Shown here: one piece after another, positions 8,816 to 17,386 of the stretch
How positions within the stretch are numbered: the first letter of the stretch is position 1
Layout of the letters: every line of letters starts with the position of its first letter
Assembly: GCA_035502095.1 (NCBI GenBank)
Contig: DATJUX010000049.1
Location: 62,001 to 126,000, forward strand
DNA: 64,000 bases
Direction: 5' to 3'
DNA from: JAKANT01 sp035502095
GTDB taxonomy: Bacteria > Pseudomonadota > Gammaproteobacteria > Burkholderiales > Burkholderiaceae_F
Position numbers and translations under genes: made by a program
The notes under the pieces: generated by a model
What the model was told of the DNA's origin: nothing
The model's database searches: none
Seen by the model: only the letters and a program-made list of their open reading frames with translations

Positions 8816-8927
8816 CGCCGGCGCACTCTCGTTGACGGGTTTCACCGCCGCATTGCGATGTGGATGAAGACGCCGGTTCGAACCGGCTCGAACGATCCCT
8901 CGCCATCCACAATTTTGGAGAAACCCC

Positions 8928-9122
8928 ATGGAAATGATCAGTGCCCGTCTGCTCGAACCACAGCAGTCGCCCGAACAAGACGGACTCGACACGGTGTCGC
9001 GCGAAGAAGTGGCGTTCCATTTCTCGACGCGGGCGCCCGGCGTCGACGCGAAGACCGCCGCCGCGCGTACGAAAGGCTTCTACCGCTCCAGCGGCAACGC
9101 CTGGGCGCGGGTACTGAGCTGA
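8928..9122 (+). CDS. Small hypothetical protein, 64 aa
   Basis: A GGAG Shine-Dalgarno sequence lies 7 nt before the ATG, and codon use follows the GC3-rich pattern of neighbours. The protein is hydrophilic, with no membrane segment or cysteine, ends in SSGNAWARVLS and matches no family I know. A GC-rich hairpin (9135-9151) just after the stop supports an independent transcript. Confidence 0.5.
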   Translation: MEMISARLLEPQQSPEQDGLDTVSREEVAFHFSTRAPGVDAKTAAARTKGFYRSSGNAWARVLS

Positions 9123-9134
9123 ACGCGGACGCGG

Positions 9135-9151
9135 GCGCAGGAGTCCTGCGC
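9135..9151 (+). terminator. Possible terminator hairpin after the 64-aa gene
   Basis: GCGCAGGA and its exact complement TCCTGCGC form an 8-bp stem; the middle bases would open as the loop. A short T run (CTTTTG) lies about 9 nt further on, so the terminator is imperfect. Confidence 0.4.
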
Positions 9152-9247
9152 GTGGTGGCCTTTTGGACGTGTGTCGACTAGGCTTGTCGCCCCGGCGCGC
9201 CGAGTGCCGCGCGTCCGTGCCCTTCGTCCAAGCCACCCCGCAGCACG

Positions 9248-10093
9248 TTGCCCCGCTACCCCGAACGCATCGTCTGCCTGACCGAAGAACCGACCGAGGT
9301 GCTCTATGCCCTCGGCGAGGAGCATCGCATCGTCGGTATCTCGGGCTTCACCGTTCGCCCGCCGCGCGCACGGCACGAGAAGCCGCGTGTCTCGGCGTTC
9401 ACCAGCGCCAGGGTCGACCGGATCCTCGCGTTGCGACCGGATCTCGCGATCGGCTTCTCGGACATCCAGGCCGACATCGCGCAGGCGCTGATCCGCGCCG
9501 GGATCGAGGTGTGGATCAGCAACCATCGCTCGGTCGAGGGCATCCTGGGCTACGTCGGGCGCCTCGGCGCGCTGGTCGGAGCCGGGGCGAAGGCGCAGCG
9601 TTATGCCGCGCAGCTCGAAGCTCACATAGAGCTAGTCCGCGCGGCGGCCGCACGCCTGCCGCGGCGGCCGCGCGTCTACTTCGAGGAGTGGGACGACCCG
9701 CAGATCAGCGCGATCCGCTGGGTGAGCGAGCTCGTCTCGATCGCCGGCGGCGAAGACGTCTTTCCGGAGCGGGGCGCGGCGAGCCTCGCGCGCGATCGCA
9801 TCGTCGCCGACCCGAACGAGGTGATCGCGCGCGCGCCGGACCTGATCGTCGGTTCCTGGTGCGGCAAGAAGTTTCGGCCCGAAACGGTGGCCGCGCGTCC
9901 CGGCTGGGCCGATATTCCCGCCGTGCGCACGGGCGACCTGCACGAGATCAAGTCGCCCCTGATCCTGCAGCCCGGCCCGGCCGCGCTCACCGACGGCCTC
10001 GACGAACTGCACCGGATCATCGCCTGTTGGGCCGACAGGAAGCGACCATCCCCTCCCCCGCGTGCGGGGGAGGAGGGTTCTGCGGGACATTGA
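9248..10093 (+). CDS. BtuF-like cobalamin/ABC substrate-binding-domain protein without signal peptide, 281 aa
   Basis: Periplasmic-binding-protein type III fold as in BtuF: PERIVCLTEEPTEVLYALGE at the N-terminus, then RVDRILALRPDLAIGFSD, a long backbone helix, VYFEEWDDP and RAPDLIVGSWCGKKF. Homologues bind vitamin B12 or iron chelates. No export signal is present from the TTG start at 9248, the first plausible start in frame, so a cytoplasmic location is likely; this subgroup is often called cobalamin-binding protein. The last 15 or so codons run through a family-1 palindrome (10051-10077), so the original C-terminus may have been replaced by repeat sequence. Confidence 0.8.
   Translation: MPRYPERIVCLTEEPTEVLYALGEEHRIVGISGFTVRPPRARHEKPRVSAFTSARVDRILALRPDLAIGFSDIQADIAQALIRAGIEVWISNHRSVEGILGYVGRLGALVGAGAKAQRYAAQLEAHIELVRAAAARLPRRPRVYFEEWDDPQISAIRWVSELVSIAGGEDVFPERGAASLARDRIVADPNEVIARAPDLIVGSWCGKKFRPETVAARPGWADIPAVRTGDLHEIKSPLILQPGPAALTDGLDELHRIIACWADRKRPSPPPRAGEEGSAGH
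10051..10077. repeat. GC palindrome, family 1 copy d, inside a gene 3' end
   Basis: CCCTCCCCCGC and GCGGGGGAGG arms around GT. The element encodes the Pro/Gly/Glu tail of the BtuF-like protein and lies between convergent genes. Confidence 0.75.
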
Positions 10094-10100
10094 CGATCCA

Positions 10101-10817
10101 CTACGCGAGCGACTCGAGAAAGCGCGGCAGCACGACCTCTGCCTTGCCGTAGAGGCGCTCGTGGAAGGCCTCTTCGTCGCGTGCCGGTTCGGCGTTCACG
10201 AGAACCGTGCGAGCGCCCATGTCGCGCGCCCAGCGGACGAAGCTCGACGCCGGCGACACGTTGCCCGAGGTGCCTACGGCGACGAAGAGCTCGACATCGC
10301 GCAACGCGCGCTTGGTGCGCCACGTTGCCTCGACGTCGGTGATCTCGTTGAACAGGACGATGTCGGGCCGCCACAATCCCCCGCACGACGGGCATTTCGG
10401 CACCTCGTCCACGTACACGTCGCTGTCGTCGAGCGCCGGCTGGCCGCATCCGGCGTCGCAACGCGAACGCATGATGCGGCCATGGAGCTCAGCCACGTTC
10501 CTGCTTCCGGCACGCTGGTGCAGTCCGTCGACGTTCTGCGTCGTGACGAGAAACCGCACCTGCGGCGACAGCGACGACTCGAACTGCGCCAGTGCAATGT
10601 GGGCGGCGTTGGGCTGCGCCGCCTCGATCATCGGGCGCAGGGACCCGAACAGCTGCCAGCCCTTGTCGGGCGCGCGCCGAAAGCCTTCGATGGTCCCGAA
10701 CGTCTCGACGTTGTGCTTTTCCCACACGCCGCCGGCACCACGATACGTTGGCAGTCCGGATGCCGCGGAGACTCCCGCACCGGTCAGGACGACGATGTTG
10801 TGAAAGCGCGCGGCCAT
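10101..10817 (-). CDS. cobB: Sir2-family NAD-dependent protein deacylase, 238 aa
   Basis: Complete sirtuin. The NAD site GAGVSAASGLPTYRG occupies residues 13-27; TQNVDGLHQRAG (93-104) and the catalytic His112 in ELHG follow. The zinc ligands are Cys120, Cys124, Cys142 and Cys145. RPDIVLFNE and GTSGNVSPAS close the Rossmann core. The enzyme removes acetyl or other acyl groups from lysine and regulates metabolic enzymes such as acetyl-CoA synthetase. Length is normal for bacterial CobB. It converges with the BtuF-like gene, 7 bp apart. The specific acyl preference cannot be read here. Confidence 0.93.
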   Translation of the reverse strand: MAARFHNIVVLTGAGVSAASGLPTYRGAGGVWEKHNVETFGTIEGFRRAPDKGWQLFGSLRPMIEAAQPNAAHIALAQFESSLSPQVRFLVTTQNVDGLHQRAGSRNVAELHGRIMRSRCDAGCGQPALDDSDVYVDEVPKCPSCGGLWRPDIVLFNEITDVEATWRTKRALRDVELFVAVGTSGNVSPASSFVRWARDMGARTVLVNAEPARDEEAFHERLYGKAEVVLPRFLESLA

Positions 10818-10966
10818 GTTCGAGTCGAAGCGCTACGCGGCATTCCACCGCCGCGATTCATTGTCATCGTCACCTGCGCGAGCAGCAAGGCGTGCGCCGA
10901 CAGCCGGCCGCAACGAGGTCGACCGAAAAGGGATCGACCACCACGATTGCCACGTCGCGCGCGGCC

Positions 10967-12421
10967 TTACGGCCGCCGCGGCGGCACGTCCGGATATTCG
11001 CCGAGCAGGTCAACCTGCCACCAGTTTCCGCTCGCGGCGCGCTCGCGCGCCGTCGTGAACCGATACCGATAGGCCAGCACCTGCAACTGCCGCGGCGGCG
11101 GTCCGCCTTCAAACGGATTGCGCGCGAGCAGCTTCGTCACCGCCGGGCGGTTCTCGCGCAGCGCCTGCAGGAACAGCGGGAACCAGTAGCTCGTGCGCGG
11201 CGACTGCGGCGGGACGAACCACATCATCCAGTCCAGCCGCGGCTGATGCGGCGCGACGAACGCAGGCGCCACGTCAATCGCGCCCGGCTTGAAGCGGAAC
11301 TCGTACTTGCGCCACGTCTCGCCGTCGTCGCTGCCGAAGATCTCGAGCTCCTGGCGCTCCGTCTGCATGGTCGGAAACAGGTGATACACGTTGCCGATGC
11401 CGTAGGCCGGAGCGAAGTCCGCAAGGGCATAGATCGCGGCCGGCAGCGGCCGCCGCACCTGCATCGCGAGCATCGTCGCGATGCTGAGCGTCACGATCAG
11501 CGACGCGCATGCGGCGGCGATCGCCCGCTGCACCGGTCCGGGCGCATCGCGTGCATTTGGCAGGCGCGGCGGCCACGCCGCCGGCCAGACCCGGCCCACG
11601 ATGCGGTCGTCGAGCAGGAACAGGCACAGCAGGACGGTGAGCAGGTTGATGAAGTTGTGGTTGCTGGTGGCGATGATCAGCAGCTGCGCAATGATGGTCG
11701 TCGCCGCCGCGAACACGCGGAACGGACGCGGCAGGAAGATGAAGAAAGGGACGATCAGTTCGGCGAAGAACGTGAACCCGACACCGGATTCGAGCAGCCA
11801 GCGCGGCAGCTGGTGCGCGTACCACGAACCCACGTGCGGCAGGGGTTGCGTTTCGAAGTAGTACTCGAGGGCGCTGAAGTCGCGCCACGACGGATCGCCG
11901 CTCGCGAGCTTGAAGAATCCCGACTCGAAGCGCAGGCGGAACAGCAGCCAGTGATAGAGCAGCACGAGCAGGCGCGTCGGTGCCGCAGCGAGGAAGATCG
12001 CCAGGAATCCACATTCGAGCAGCAGGTAGTCCCACTGGAAGCTGGTGAAGATCTGGCCCGCCTGGTACAGCGACAGGTACAGCACGAACAGCAGGATCAG
12101 GATCGGCGTCGCTGGTCCGATGCCGAGCAGCAGGAGCAGCGCCAGCCCGACACCGGCGATCGCCGCGCCTTGCAGTGCCACGTCGCCGCTGTCGAGCCAG
12201 AACAGCGTCGGGATGCGCCACACCGCGGCGTAGCCGACCTGCTCGTACGCCCGCTGCAGCAGCAGCTGGAACGGCAGGATGCCGTCCGGCCCGACCAGGC
12301 CCGTGATCTGGACCGCGAGCGAACCGAAGGCGATGGCATACACCACCGCCAGGCCCTTGAGGAACAGGCGCGCGACGAGTCGATGGTCGGCCGCGGTGGC
12401 GAACAGGTCGCGCGGATGCAC
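10967..12421 (-). CDS. Lipase maturation factor-like membrane protein, 484 aa
   Basis: About eight transmembrane segments in the first 320 residues, then a soluble C-terminal domain. GPDGILPF, the stretch ending SFQWDYLLLECGFLA, WLLFRLRFESGFFKL and PSWRDFSALEYYFETQPLP are characteristic of the LMF1/lipase-maturation-factor family. In vertebrates LMF1 helps fold lipases in the ER; the bacterial role is unknown, but the family is widespread and probably acts at the inner membrane. The C-terminal soluble part (YEFRFKPGAIDVAPAFVAPHQPRLDWMMW) is the usual family ending. No lipase gene lies nearby. Confidence 0.85.
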   Translation of the reverse strand: MHPRDLFATAADHRLVARLFLKGLAVVYAIAFGSLAVQITGLVGPDGILPFQLLLQRAYEQVGYAAVWRIPTLFWLDSGDVALQGAAIAGVGLALLLLLGIGPATPILILLFVLYLSLYQAGQIFTSFQWDYLLLECGFLAIFLAAAPTRLLVLLYHWLLFRLRFESGFFKLASGDPSWRDFSALEYYFETQPLPHVGSWYAHQLPRWLLESGVGFTFFAELIVPFFIFLPRPFRVFAAATTIIAQLLIIATSNHNFINLLTVLLCLFLLDDRIVGRVWPAAWPPRLPNARDAPGPVQRAIAAACASLIVTLSIATMLAMQVRRPLPAAIYALADFAPAYGIGNVYHLFPTMQTERQELEIFGSDDGETWRKYEFRFKPGAIDVAPAFVAPHQPRLDWMMWFVPPQSPRTSYWFPLFLQALRENRPAVTKLLARNPFEGGPPPRQLQVLAYRYRFTTARERAASGNWWQVDLLGEYPDVPPRRP

Positions 12422-12443
12422 CGGGCTGCGACCGCGCTCTGAT

Positions 12444-13073
12444 CTACGCGACGGGCCCGCGCAGCACGCGGTAGCGGATGTGCGTCGCGAGCGGCGAGGC
12501 GATGACCTCGACCTGCTCGGCCACGAGATCGGCCGGGCGCAGTGGGTCCATCAGTTTCACGCCGCCGCCGAGGATCACCGGTGCGACGTGCAGCGTGAAC
12601 TCGTCGATCAACCCTGCGGCGACGAACTGCCGGATCGTCGCGGCGCCGCCCGAGATGCGGACGTCCTTCGCGCCGGCCGCGGCGCGCGCCTGCGCGAGCG
12701 CGCTGGCGATGCCTTCGGTGACGAAGAAGAAGGTCGTACCGCCGGGGCGCGGCCAGGGTTCGCGCGCGTGGTGGGTCAGCACGAACACCGGGGCACGGAA
12801 CGGCGCCGTCTCCGGCCAGCCGACCTCGCCCTCGGCGAACATGCGGCGCCCCAACACGTAGGCGCCGGTGCGCTCGAACACCTGGCGCAAGACGTCGTCG
12901 TCACGCGTCGTCTCGCCGCCCGTCATGCCGAGATGTTCGCGGAACGCGGCGGTCTTGAACATCCACGCGTGGATGCCGGGACCACCGTCGCCGAGCGGAT
13001 TACCCGGCCGCGCATTGGGTCCCGCTAGGTACCCGTCCAGCGATACACCGACGTCGAAAAACACCTTGCCCAT
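12444..13073 (-). CDS. Dihydrofolate reductase-family (RibD C-terminal) protein, 209 aa
   Basis: MGKVFFDVGVSLDGYLAGP is the classic N-terminus of RibD-C/DHFR-like reductases, followed by YVLGRRMFAEGE, and the NADPH-binding stretch KDVRISGGAATIRQFVAAGL and LHVAPVILGGGVKL. The start at 13073 matches the family; an upstream in-frame codon at 13115 would add 14 unlikely residues. These proteins bind NADPH and reduce undefined small substrates; many confer no folate function. The stop lies 22 bp from the next gene on the same strand, so it may be co-transcribed with the lipase-maturation-factor gene. Confidence 0.88.
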   Translation of the reverse strand: MGKVFFDVGVSLDGYLAGPNARPGNPLGDGGPGIHAWMFKTAAFREHLGMTGGETTRDDDVLRQVFERTGAYVLGRRMFAEGEVGWPETAPFRAPVFVLTHHAREPWPRPGGTTFFFVTEGIASALAQARAAAGAKDVRISGGAATIRQFVAAGLIDEFTLHVAPVILGGGVKLMDPLRPADLVAEQVEVIASPLATHIRYRVLRGPVA

Positions 13074-13195
13074 GCATCCGCTCCGCCGAGGATGGCCCCG
13101 CGCGGAATTGTGCACCGTGGGAGTCGTCGCTTCCGCTCATTGCCGCGGCCCGGTGCACAATGCCGCCGCCGGTCGCTCACGACGGGAGACGAGTC

Positions 13196-14395
13196 ATGCA
13201 GGCAGCGCGCGGTGCACTCGACGGAGTGCGCGTGATCGAGATGGGACAGCTGATCGCGGGCCCGTTCGCCGGCAAGACGCTGGGCGACTTCGGCGCCGAC
13301 GTGATCAAGATCGAACCGCCGGGAACGGGCGACCCGCTGCGCAACTGGCGCATGCTCAGGGACGGCACGTCGGTCTGGTGGCAGGTGCAGTCACGCAACA
13401 AGCGCTCCATCGCGCTCGACCTGCGCAATCCGGACGGACAGGCCGTCGCGCGCAGACTGATCGCGGACGCCGACGTGCTGATCGAGAACTTCCGCCCCGG
13501 CATGCTCGAAGAGTGGGGCATGGGCTACGAGCAGCTCGCGCAGTCGAATCCCGGGCTCGTGATGCTGCGCATCTCGGGTTATGGCCAGACCGGACCGTAT
13601 CGCGACCAGCCCGGCTTCGGCGTGATCGGCGAAGCGATGGGCGGCCTGCGCCATCTCACCGGCGAACCCGGCCGCGTTCCCGTGCGCTGCGGCCTTTCGC
13701 TTGGCGACACGCTGGCAGCGTTGCACGGGGTGATCGGCGTGCTGACGGCGCTGTATCACCGCAAGGTGAATGGCGGCAAAGGCCAGGTCGTCGATGTCGC
13801 GCTGCATGAAGCGGTGTTCAACGTCACGGAAAGCCTGCTGCCCGAATACAGCGCGTTCGGCGTCGTGCGCGAGGCAGCGGGCGGCGCGCTGCCGGGGATC
13901 GCACCGTCGAACGCGTACCGTTGCAGCGACGGCTTCGTGCTCATCGGCGGCAACGGCGACAGCATCTTCAGACGCCTCATGACGTCGATCGGCCGTGACG
14001 ACCTCGCAGGCGATCCGGGCCTGGCGAGCAACGCGGGCCGCGTCGCGCGGGTGGGCGAACTCGACTGGGCGATCGAGGCCTGGACGCGGGTGCGCACGGT
14101 GAGCGAGGTGCTCGACGTGCTCGCAAAGGCCCGGGTCCCGTCGGGCCGCGTCTACACCGCGCGCGATATTTACGAGGATCCGCACTATCGCGCGCGCGAC
14201 ATGATCCTGCGCCAGATCACGCGCGACGGGTACGAGGTCGACGTGCCCGGCATCGTGCCGAAGCTGCTGGGCACGCCGGGAGCGATCCGCTCGTCCGCCC
14301 CCGGCCTGGGCGACGACACCGACGCGGTGCTGCGCGATTACGGATACTCCGAAGCGGAGATCGCGGCACTGCGCCGGCAAGGCGTCGTGGCCTGA
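13196..14395 (+). CDS. CaiB/BaiF-family class III CoA-transferase, 399 aa
   Basis: Complete family III CoA-transferase. Signature GVRVIEMGQLIAGPFAGKTLGDFGADVIKIEPP opens the protein, LIENFRPGMLEEWG follows, and the catalytic aspartate is Asp171 in LSLGDTLAALHG, where the acyl-CoA/aspartyl anhydride would form. Enzymes of this family move CoA between carboxylic acids; the substrate (carnitine, oxalate, 2-methylacyl and others) cannot be named. GGGAG about 9 nt upstream supports the ATG at 13196. It is divergent from the DHFR-like gene and is followed by the sugar-locus regulator. Confidence 0.93.
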   Translation: MQAARGALDGVRVIEMGQLIAGPFAGKTLGDFGADVIKIEPPGTGDPLRNWRMLRDGTSVWWQVQSRNKRSIALDLRNPDGQAVARRLIADADVLIENFRPGMLEEWGMGYEQLAQSNPGLVMLRISGYGQTGPYRDQPGFGVIGEAMGGLRHLTGEPGRVPVRCGLSLGDTLAALHGVIGVLTALYHRKVNGGKGQVVDVALHEAVFNVTESLLPEYSAFGVVREAAGGALPGIAPSNAYRCSDGFVLIGGNGDSIFRRLMTSIGRDDLAGDPGLASNAGRVARVGELDWAIEAWTRVRTVSEVLDVLAKARVPSGRVYTARDIYEDPHYRARDMILRQITRDGYEVDVPGIVPKLLGTPGAIRSSAPGLGDDTDAVLRDYGYSEAEIAALRRQGVVA

Positions 14396-14430
14396 CGCCA
14401 CCGGACGTGGTCCGCCGCTTCGAGCTCGGG

Positions 14431-14444
14431 TGAAAGCGGTTACA
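14431..14444. promoter_or_regulatory. LacI-type operator, site 1
   Basis: TGAAAGCGGTTACA matches 12 of 14 positions with the reverse complement of the site before the GH1 gene (TGTAATCGGTTACA). It lies 226 bp upstream of the lacI-type start. The central CG and flanking TTACA are typical of LacI/GalR family operators. Confidence 0.6.
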
Positions 14445-14493
14445 AGAAAATCGCCGCCTTACCCGTCCAGTCCGGGCAGCAAGGTGCCGGAAC

Positions 14494-14524
14494 CTGTCAG
14501 CCCGAGCGCAGGCGAGGGATCTCG
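14494..14524. repeat. Dispersed GTCATCC-type repeat, family 2 copy A
   Basis: CTGTCAGCCCGAGCGCAGG followed by CGAGGGATCTCG is a variant of the dispersed motif GTCATCCYGAGCG...GGATCTCG. Two further copies flank the GH1 gene at 23511 and 25005. Confidence 0.6.
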
Positions 14525-14630
14525 TCCTTTGCATCGCCGAGATTGCCTGCGCCTCGGAACGACATCGCGCATGGGATGCGCCACCTGCCGGTGTTGCTGC
14601 GGTGGAACACCCGTACGCAGAATCACAATC

Positions 14631-14659
14631 TTGACCGCATTTTTTGGAACCGGTTACCT
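14631..14659 (+). promoter_or_regulatory. lacI-type promoter with overlapping operator, site 2
   Basis: TTGACC at 14631-14636 is a good -35 hexamer; TTACCT at 14654-14659 is a weak -10 after a 17-bp spacer. The palindrome TGGAACCGGTTACC (14645-14658) lies in the spacer and -10, 12 bp before the ATG at 14670. It shares 11 of 14 bases with the GH1 operator. This geometry predicts autorepression. Confidence 0.6.
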
Positions 14660-14669
14660 TGCCGCGACC

Positions 14670-15740
14670 ATGACGGCACGCGTGCACGACTCGGGACGAG
14701 CGGCGACGATTCGCGACGTGGCCTCGGCGGCGGGTGTCTCCGTCGCGACCGTGTCGCGGGTCCTCAACGGAAACGGCAGCGTTGCCATCGCGACGCGCAG
14801 CCACGTGCAGCAGGCCGTGACGCGGCTCGCCTATGTTCCGGACAACGCGGCGCGCAGCCTGAGCACGCGCAACACGCGGTGTGTCGGCGTGCTGCTGCCC
14901 GACCTGCACGGCGAGTTCTTCTCGGAGCTCATCCACGGCATCGATCGCAGCGTGCGTGCGCGCCGCTTGCACCTGATCCTGTCCTGCTCGCATGGCGACG
15001 CCGCCGAGGCGCGCGCCGCACTGGCGGCGCTGCGCGGCCGCGTCGACGGACTGCTGGTCATGTCGCCGCACCTCGACGGCCGGGTGCTGGCCTCGAGTCT
15101 TCCGCCCGCAGTGCCGACGGTGCTGATGAACACCGGCCTCGAGGCGGCGAGTTGCTCCACCATCGACATCGACAATCGCGGCGGCGCCGTCGCGATGGTG
15201 CGGCACCTGCTAGGCCGCGGTCATCGACGCATCGCGCACATCGCGGGCCCCGAGAACAACGTCGACGCGAAGGCGCGCCTTGCCGGCTACCTGGAGGCGC
15301 TGGCCGAGGCGCGGCCCGTCGGCGCACCGCACGTGCTGCGCGGCGATTTCACCGAGGAATCCGGGTACCGCGCGGGCCGGCAGTTCGTTTCGCTGTCGGA
15401 GCGGCCCGATGCGGTTTTCGCCGCCAACGACATGATGGCCGTGGGATGCCTGTTCGCTTTGGGCGAAGCCGGCATTGCCGTGCCGGACGAGATCGCGCTC
15501 GCAGGCTTCGACGACGTACCGATCGCGCGTTTCGTGAGCCCGCCGCTTACCACCGTTCGCATCCGCATCGCCGAACTCGGCGAACTCGCGCTCGAGCGCC
15601 TCGCCACCGCGATCGAGGCGGGCGAATCGGACAAGGTCACGCGCCAGACGCTGCGTACCGAACTGGTCGTGCGCAATTCGTGCAGCCGGGCGAGACCGAA
15701 AGTCATCGCCGTCCACCCGCGCCGGCGCAAGGGAGGCTAG
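14670..15740 (+). CDS. LacI-family transcriptional regulator of the glucan locus, 356 aa
   Basis: N-terminal HTH with the family signature ATIRDVASAAGVSVATVSRV (residues 12-31), followed by the hinge region VPDNAARSLSTRNTRCVGVLL. The C-terminal effector domain is a periplasmic-binding-like fold: PDLHGEFFSELIHGID, DIDNRGGAVAMVRHLLGRGH, and FAANDMMAVGCLFALGEAGI with PPLTTVRIRIAELGELALE. It should bind a sugar derived from the locus substrate and release its operators. Candidate operators lie in its own promoter, upstream of it, and before the GH1 gene. A GGGAGG sequence overlaps its last codons and serves the next gene. Confidence 0.92.
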   Translation: MTARVHDSGRAATIRDVASAAGVSVATVSRVLNGNGSVAIATRSHVQQAVTRLAYVPDNAARSLSTRNTRCVGVLLPDLHGEFFSELIHGIDRSVRARRLHLILSCSHGDAAEARAALAALRGRVDGLLVMSPHLDGRVLASSLPPAVPTVLMNTGLEAASCSTIDIDNRGGAVAMVRHLLGRGHRRIAHIAGPENNVDAKARLAGYLEALAEARPVGAPHVLRGDFTEESGYRAGRQFVSLSERPDAVFAANDMMAVGCLFALGEAGIAVPDEIALAGFDDVPIARFVSPPLTTVRIRIAELGELALERLATAIEAGESDKVTRQTLRTELVVRNSCSRARPKVIAVHPRRRKGG

Positions 15741-15741
15741 T

Positions 15742-17214
15742 CTGCCGAGCCGCACCGGCACTCCAACATCGCGCCGCCTGCTCCTGCACAGCGGCTGCGC
15801 GGCGGCGCTTGCGTTCGGGTTCGGCATCGCGGGCGCAGGACGCGCGCATCAACTGGCGCTGGCGGCTCGATCCGAGGGACCCCCGCTCCCGCCGCCCGAC
15901 GTCATGCTCGACGACCTCGCCCACCGCGCGTTGCGCTTTTTCTGGGAGACGACCAACGCCGCCAACGGGCTGGCTCCCGACTGCTGGCCCGCGAAGTCGG
16001 CGTGCAGCATCGCGGCGCTGGGCTTTGCACTCACCGCGTATCCGGTCGGCGTCGAGCGCGGCTGGATTTCACGCGCCCAGGCGCGTGACCGGGTGCTCAC
16101 CACGCTGCGCTTCCTGCGCGACGCGCCGCAAGGGCCCGAACCGATGGGCCGCAGCGGCTATCGCGGCTTCTTCTATCACTTCCTCGACATGACCACGGGC
16201 ACGCGCGCCGCCGAAGACGTCGAGCTGTCGTCGGTCGACACCGCGCTGCTGATCGCGGGCGTGCTCTATTGCCAGTGCTGGTTCGACGGCACGGATGCGG
16301 CCGAGGTCGAGATCCGTGCGCTGGCCGGGGAGTTGTACGCGCGGGTCGACTGGCGCTGGATGCAGACCCGCCCGCCTTCGATCTGCCACGGCTGGTATCC
16401 GGACTCCGGGTTCATGGAGTACGACTGGAAGGGCTACAACGAAGCGATGATCCTGTACGTGCTCGCGCTCGGCTCGCCAACCTTCGCGGTCGAGCCCGAT
16501 GCGTGGGAGGTCTGGACCAGCACCTACGATCGCTGCTGGACCACGACGCCCGGCGAGGAGCATCTCCACTTCGCTTCGTTGTTCGGCCACCAGTTCTCGC
16601 ACTGCTGGATCGACTTCAAGGGCATTGCCGACGCCTATCTCCGCCAACGCGGCCTGGATTATTTCGAGAACTCGCGCCGCGCCACGTACGCCCAACGCGC
16701 CTACGCAAGCGCCAATCCGCTGGGCTGGAACGGATACGGGCCGGACGTCTGGGGCATCAGCGCATCGCAAGGCCCGGCGGACATCGTCCGTCCCTTCGCA
16801 GGCGAGACGCGCAGGTTCCGCAGCTACGCGGGCCGCGGCGCCGGCGTGCTCGCCGGCGACGACGGCACCATCGCACCGCACGCGGTGGCGGCATCGCTGC
16901 CGTTCGCGCCGGAGATCGTGACGCCGACGCTGCGCGCGCTGCTTGCGCGTTTCGGCCCGCGCATCTACTCGCAATACGGCTTCATCGACGCGTTCAATCT
17001 CAGCTTCGATTACGACGACGTGCCCCTCGTCCATGGGCAGCGCATCGCAGGCTGGGGCTGGGTCGACACCAACTACCTCGGCATCGACCAGGGTCCGACG
17101 CTGGCGATGCTCGGCAACCACGGCAATGAGTCCGTATGGCGACCGATGCGGAACAATCCTCATTTGCGGCGCGGGCTCGTGCGGGCCGGGTTCACGGGCG
17201 GCTGGCTGGCCTGA
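15742..17214 (+). CDS. GH144-type (glucoamylase-family) secreted beta-glucanase, 490 aa
   Basis: Pfam-Glycoamylase/GH144-like (alpha/alpha)6 protein: RFFWETTNAANGLAPD, the conserved SIAALGFALTAY, YRGFFYHFLD, the catalytic-region stretch ELSSVDTALLIAGVL, WYPDSGFMEYDWKGYNEAM, FGHQFSHCWIDF and YGFIDAFNLS near the C-terminus. GH144 enzymes characterised so far are endo-beta-1,2-glucanases. The first ATG (15904) has no Shine-Dalgarno sequence and leaves no export signal. In the same frame a CTG at 15742 follows GGGAGG by 5 nt and adds a 54-residue leader with SRRLLLHSGCAAALAFGFG, a twin-arginine-like or Sec signal. I therefore chose 15742; the conservative start is 15904. It follows the LacI-family gene directly and precedes the sugar ABC importer. 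Confidence 0.88.
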   Translation: MPSRTGTPTSRRLLLHSGCAAALAFGFGIAGAGRAHQLALAARSEGPPLPPPDVMLDDLAHRALRFFWETTNAANGLAPDCWPAKSACSIAALGFALTAYPVGVERGWISRAQARDRVLTTLRFLRDAPQGPEPMGRSGYRGFFYHFLDMTTGTRAAEDVELSSVDTALLIAGVLYCQCWFDGTDAAEVEIRALAGELYARVDWRWMQTRPPSICHGWYPDSGFMEYDWKGYNEAMILYVLALGSPTFAVEPDAWEVWTSTYDRCWTTTPGEEHLHFASLFGHQFSHCWIDFKGIADAYLRQRGLDYFENSRRATYAQRAYASANPLGWNGYGPDVWGISASQGPADIVRPFAGETRRFRSYAGRGAGVLAGDDGTIAPHAVAASLPFAPEIVTPTLRALLARFGPRIYSQYGFIDAFNLSFDYDDVPLVHGQRIAGWGWVDTNYLGIDQGPTLAMLGNHGNESVWRPMRNNPHLRRGLVRAGFTGGWLA

Positions 17215-17321
17215 GAGCGAGGCTGCCCCCGGCACGCGGCGCGCCGGACCACGATCGTCCTCGGGCACTCCAAGGAGAGCGGCACTTCGATTGACCCCAC
17301 AAACGTTCGCCCCCATCCCCG

Positions 17322-17345
17322 CCCTCTCCCGCACGCGGGGGAGGG
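17322..17345. repeat. Intergenic GC palindrome, family 1 copy e
   Basis: CCCTCTCCCGC and GCGGGGGAGGG arms around AC, in the 172-bp gap between the GH144-type gene and the sugar-binding protein gene. If it attenuates transcription, it would lower expression of the importer relative to the glucanase. Confidence 0.7.
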
Positions 17346-17386
17346 AGCAGCCAAGCTTCCCGCTCCGTCGTCGAAAATTTGACGCG

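Noticed and set aside
10592..12442. A 616-codon plus-strand open frame
   Set aside because: Antisense to the sirtuin and lipase-maturation-factor genes; composition Arg/Gln/His-rich with no domain.
14460..14530. Possible 4.5S SRP RNA or riboswitch upstream of the LacI-family gene
   Set aside because: The conserved SRP loop sequence is not present and no riboswitch core fits; part of it is the family-2 repeat.
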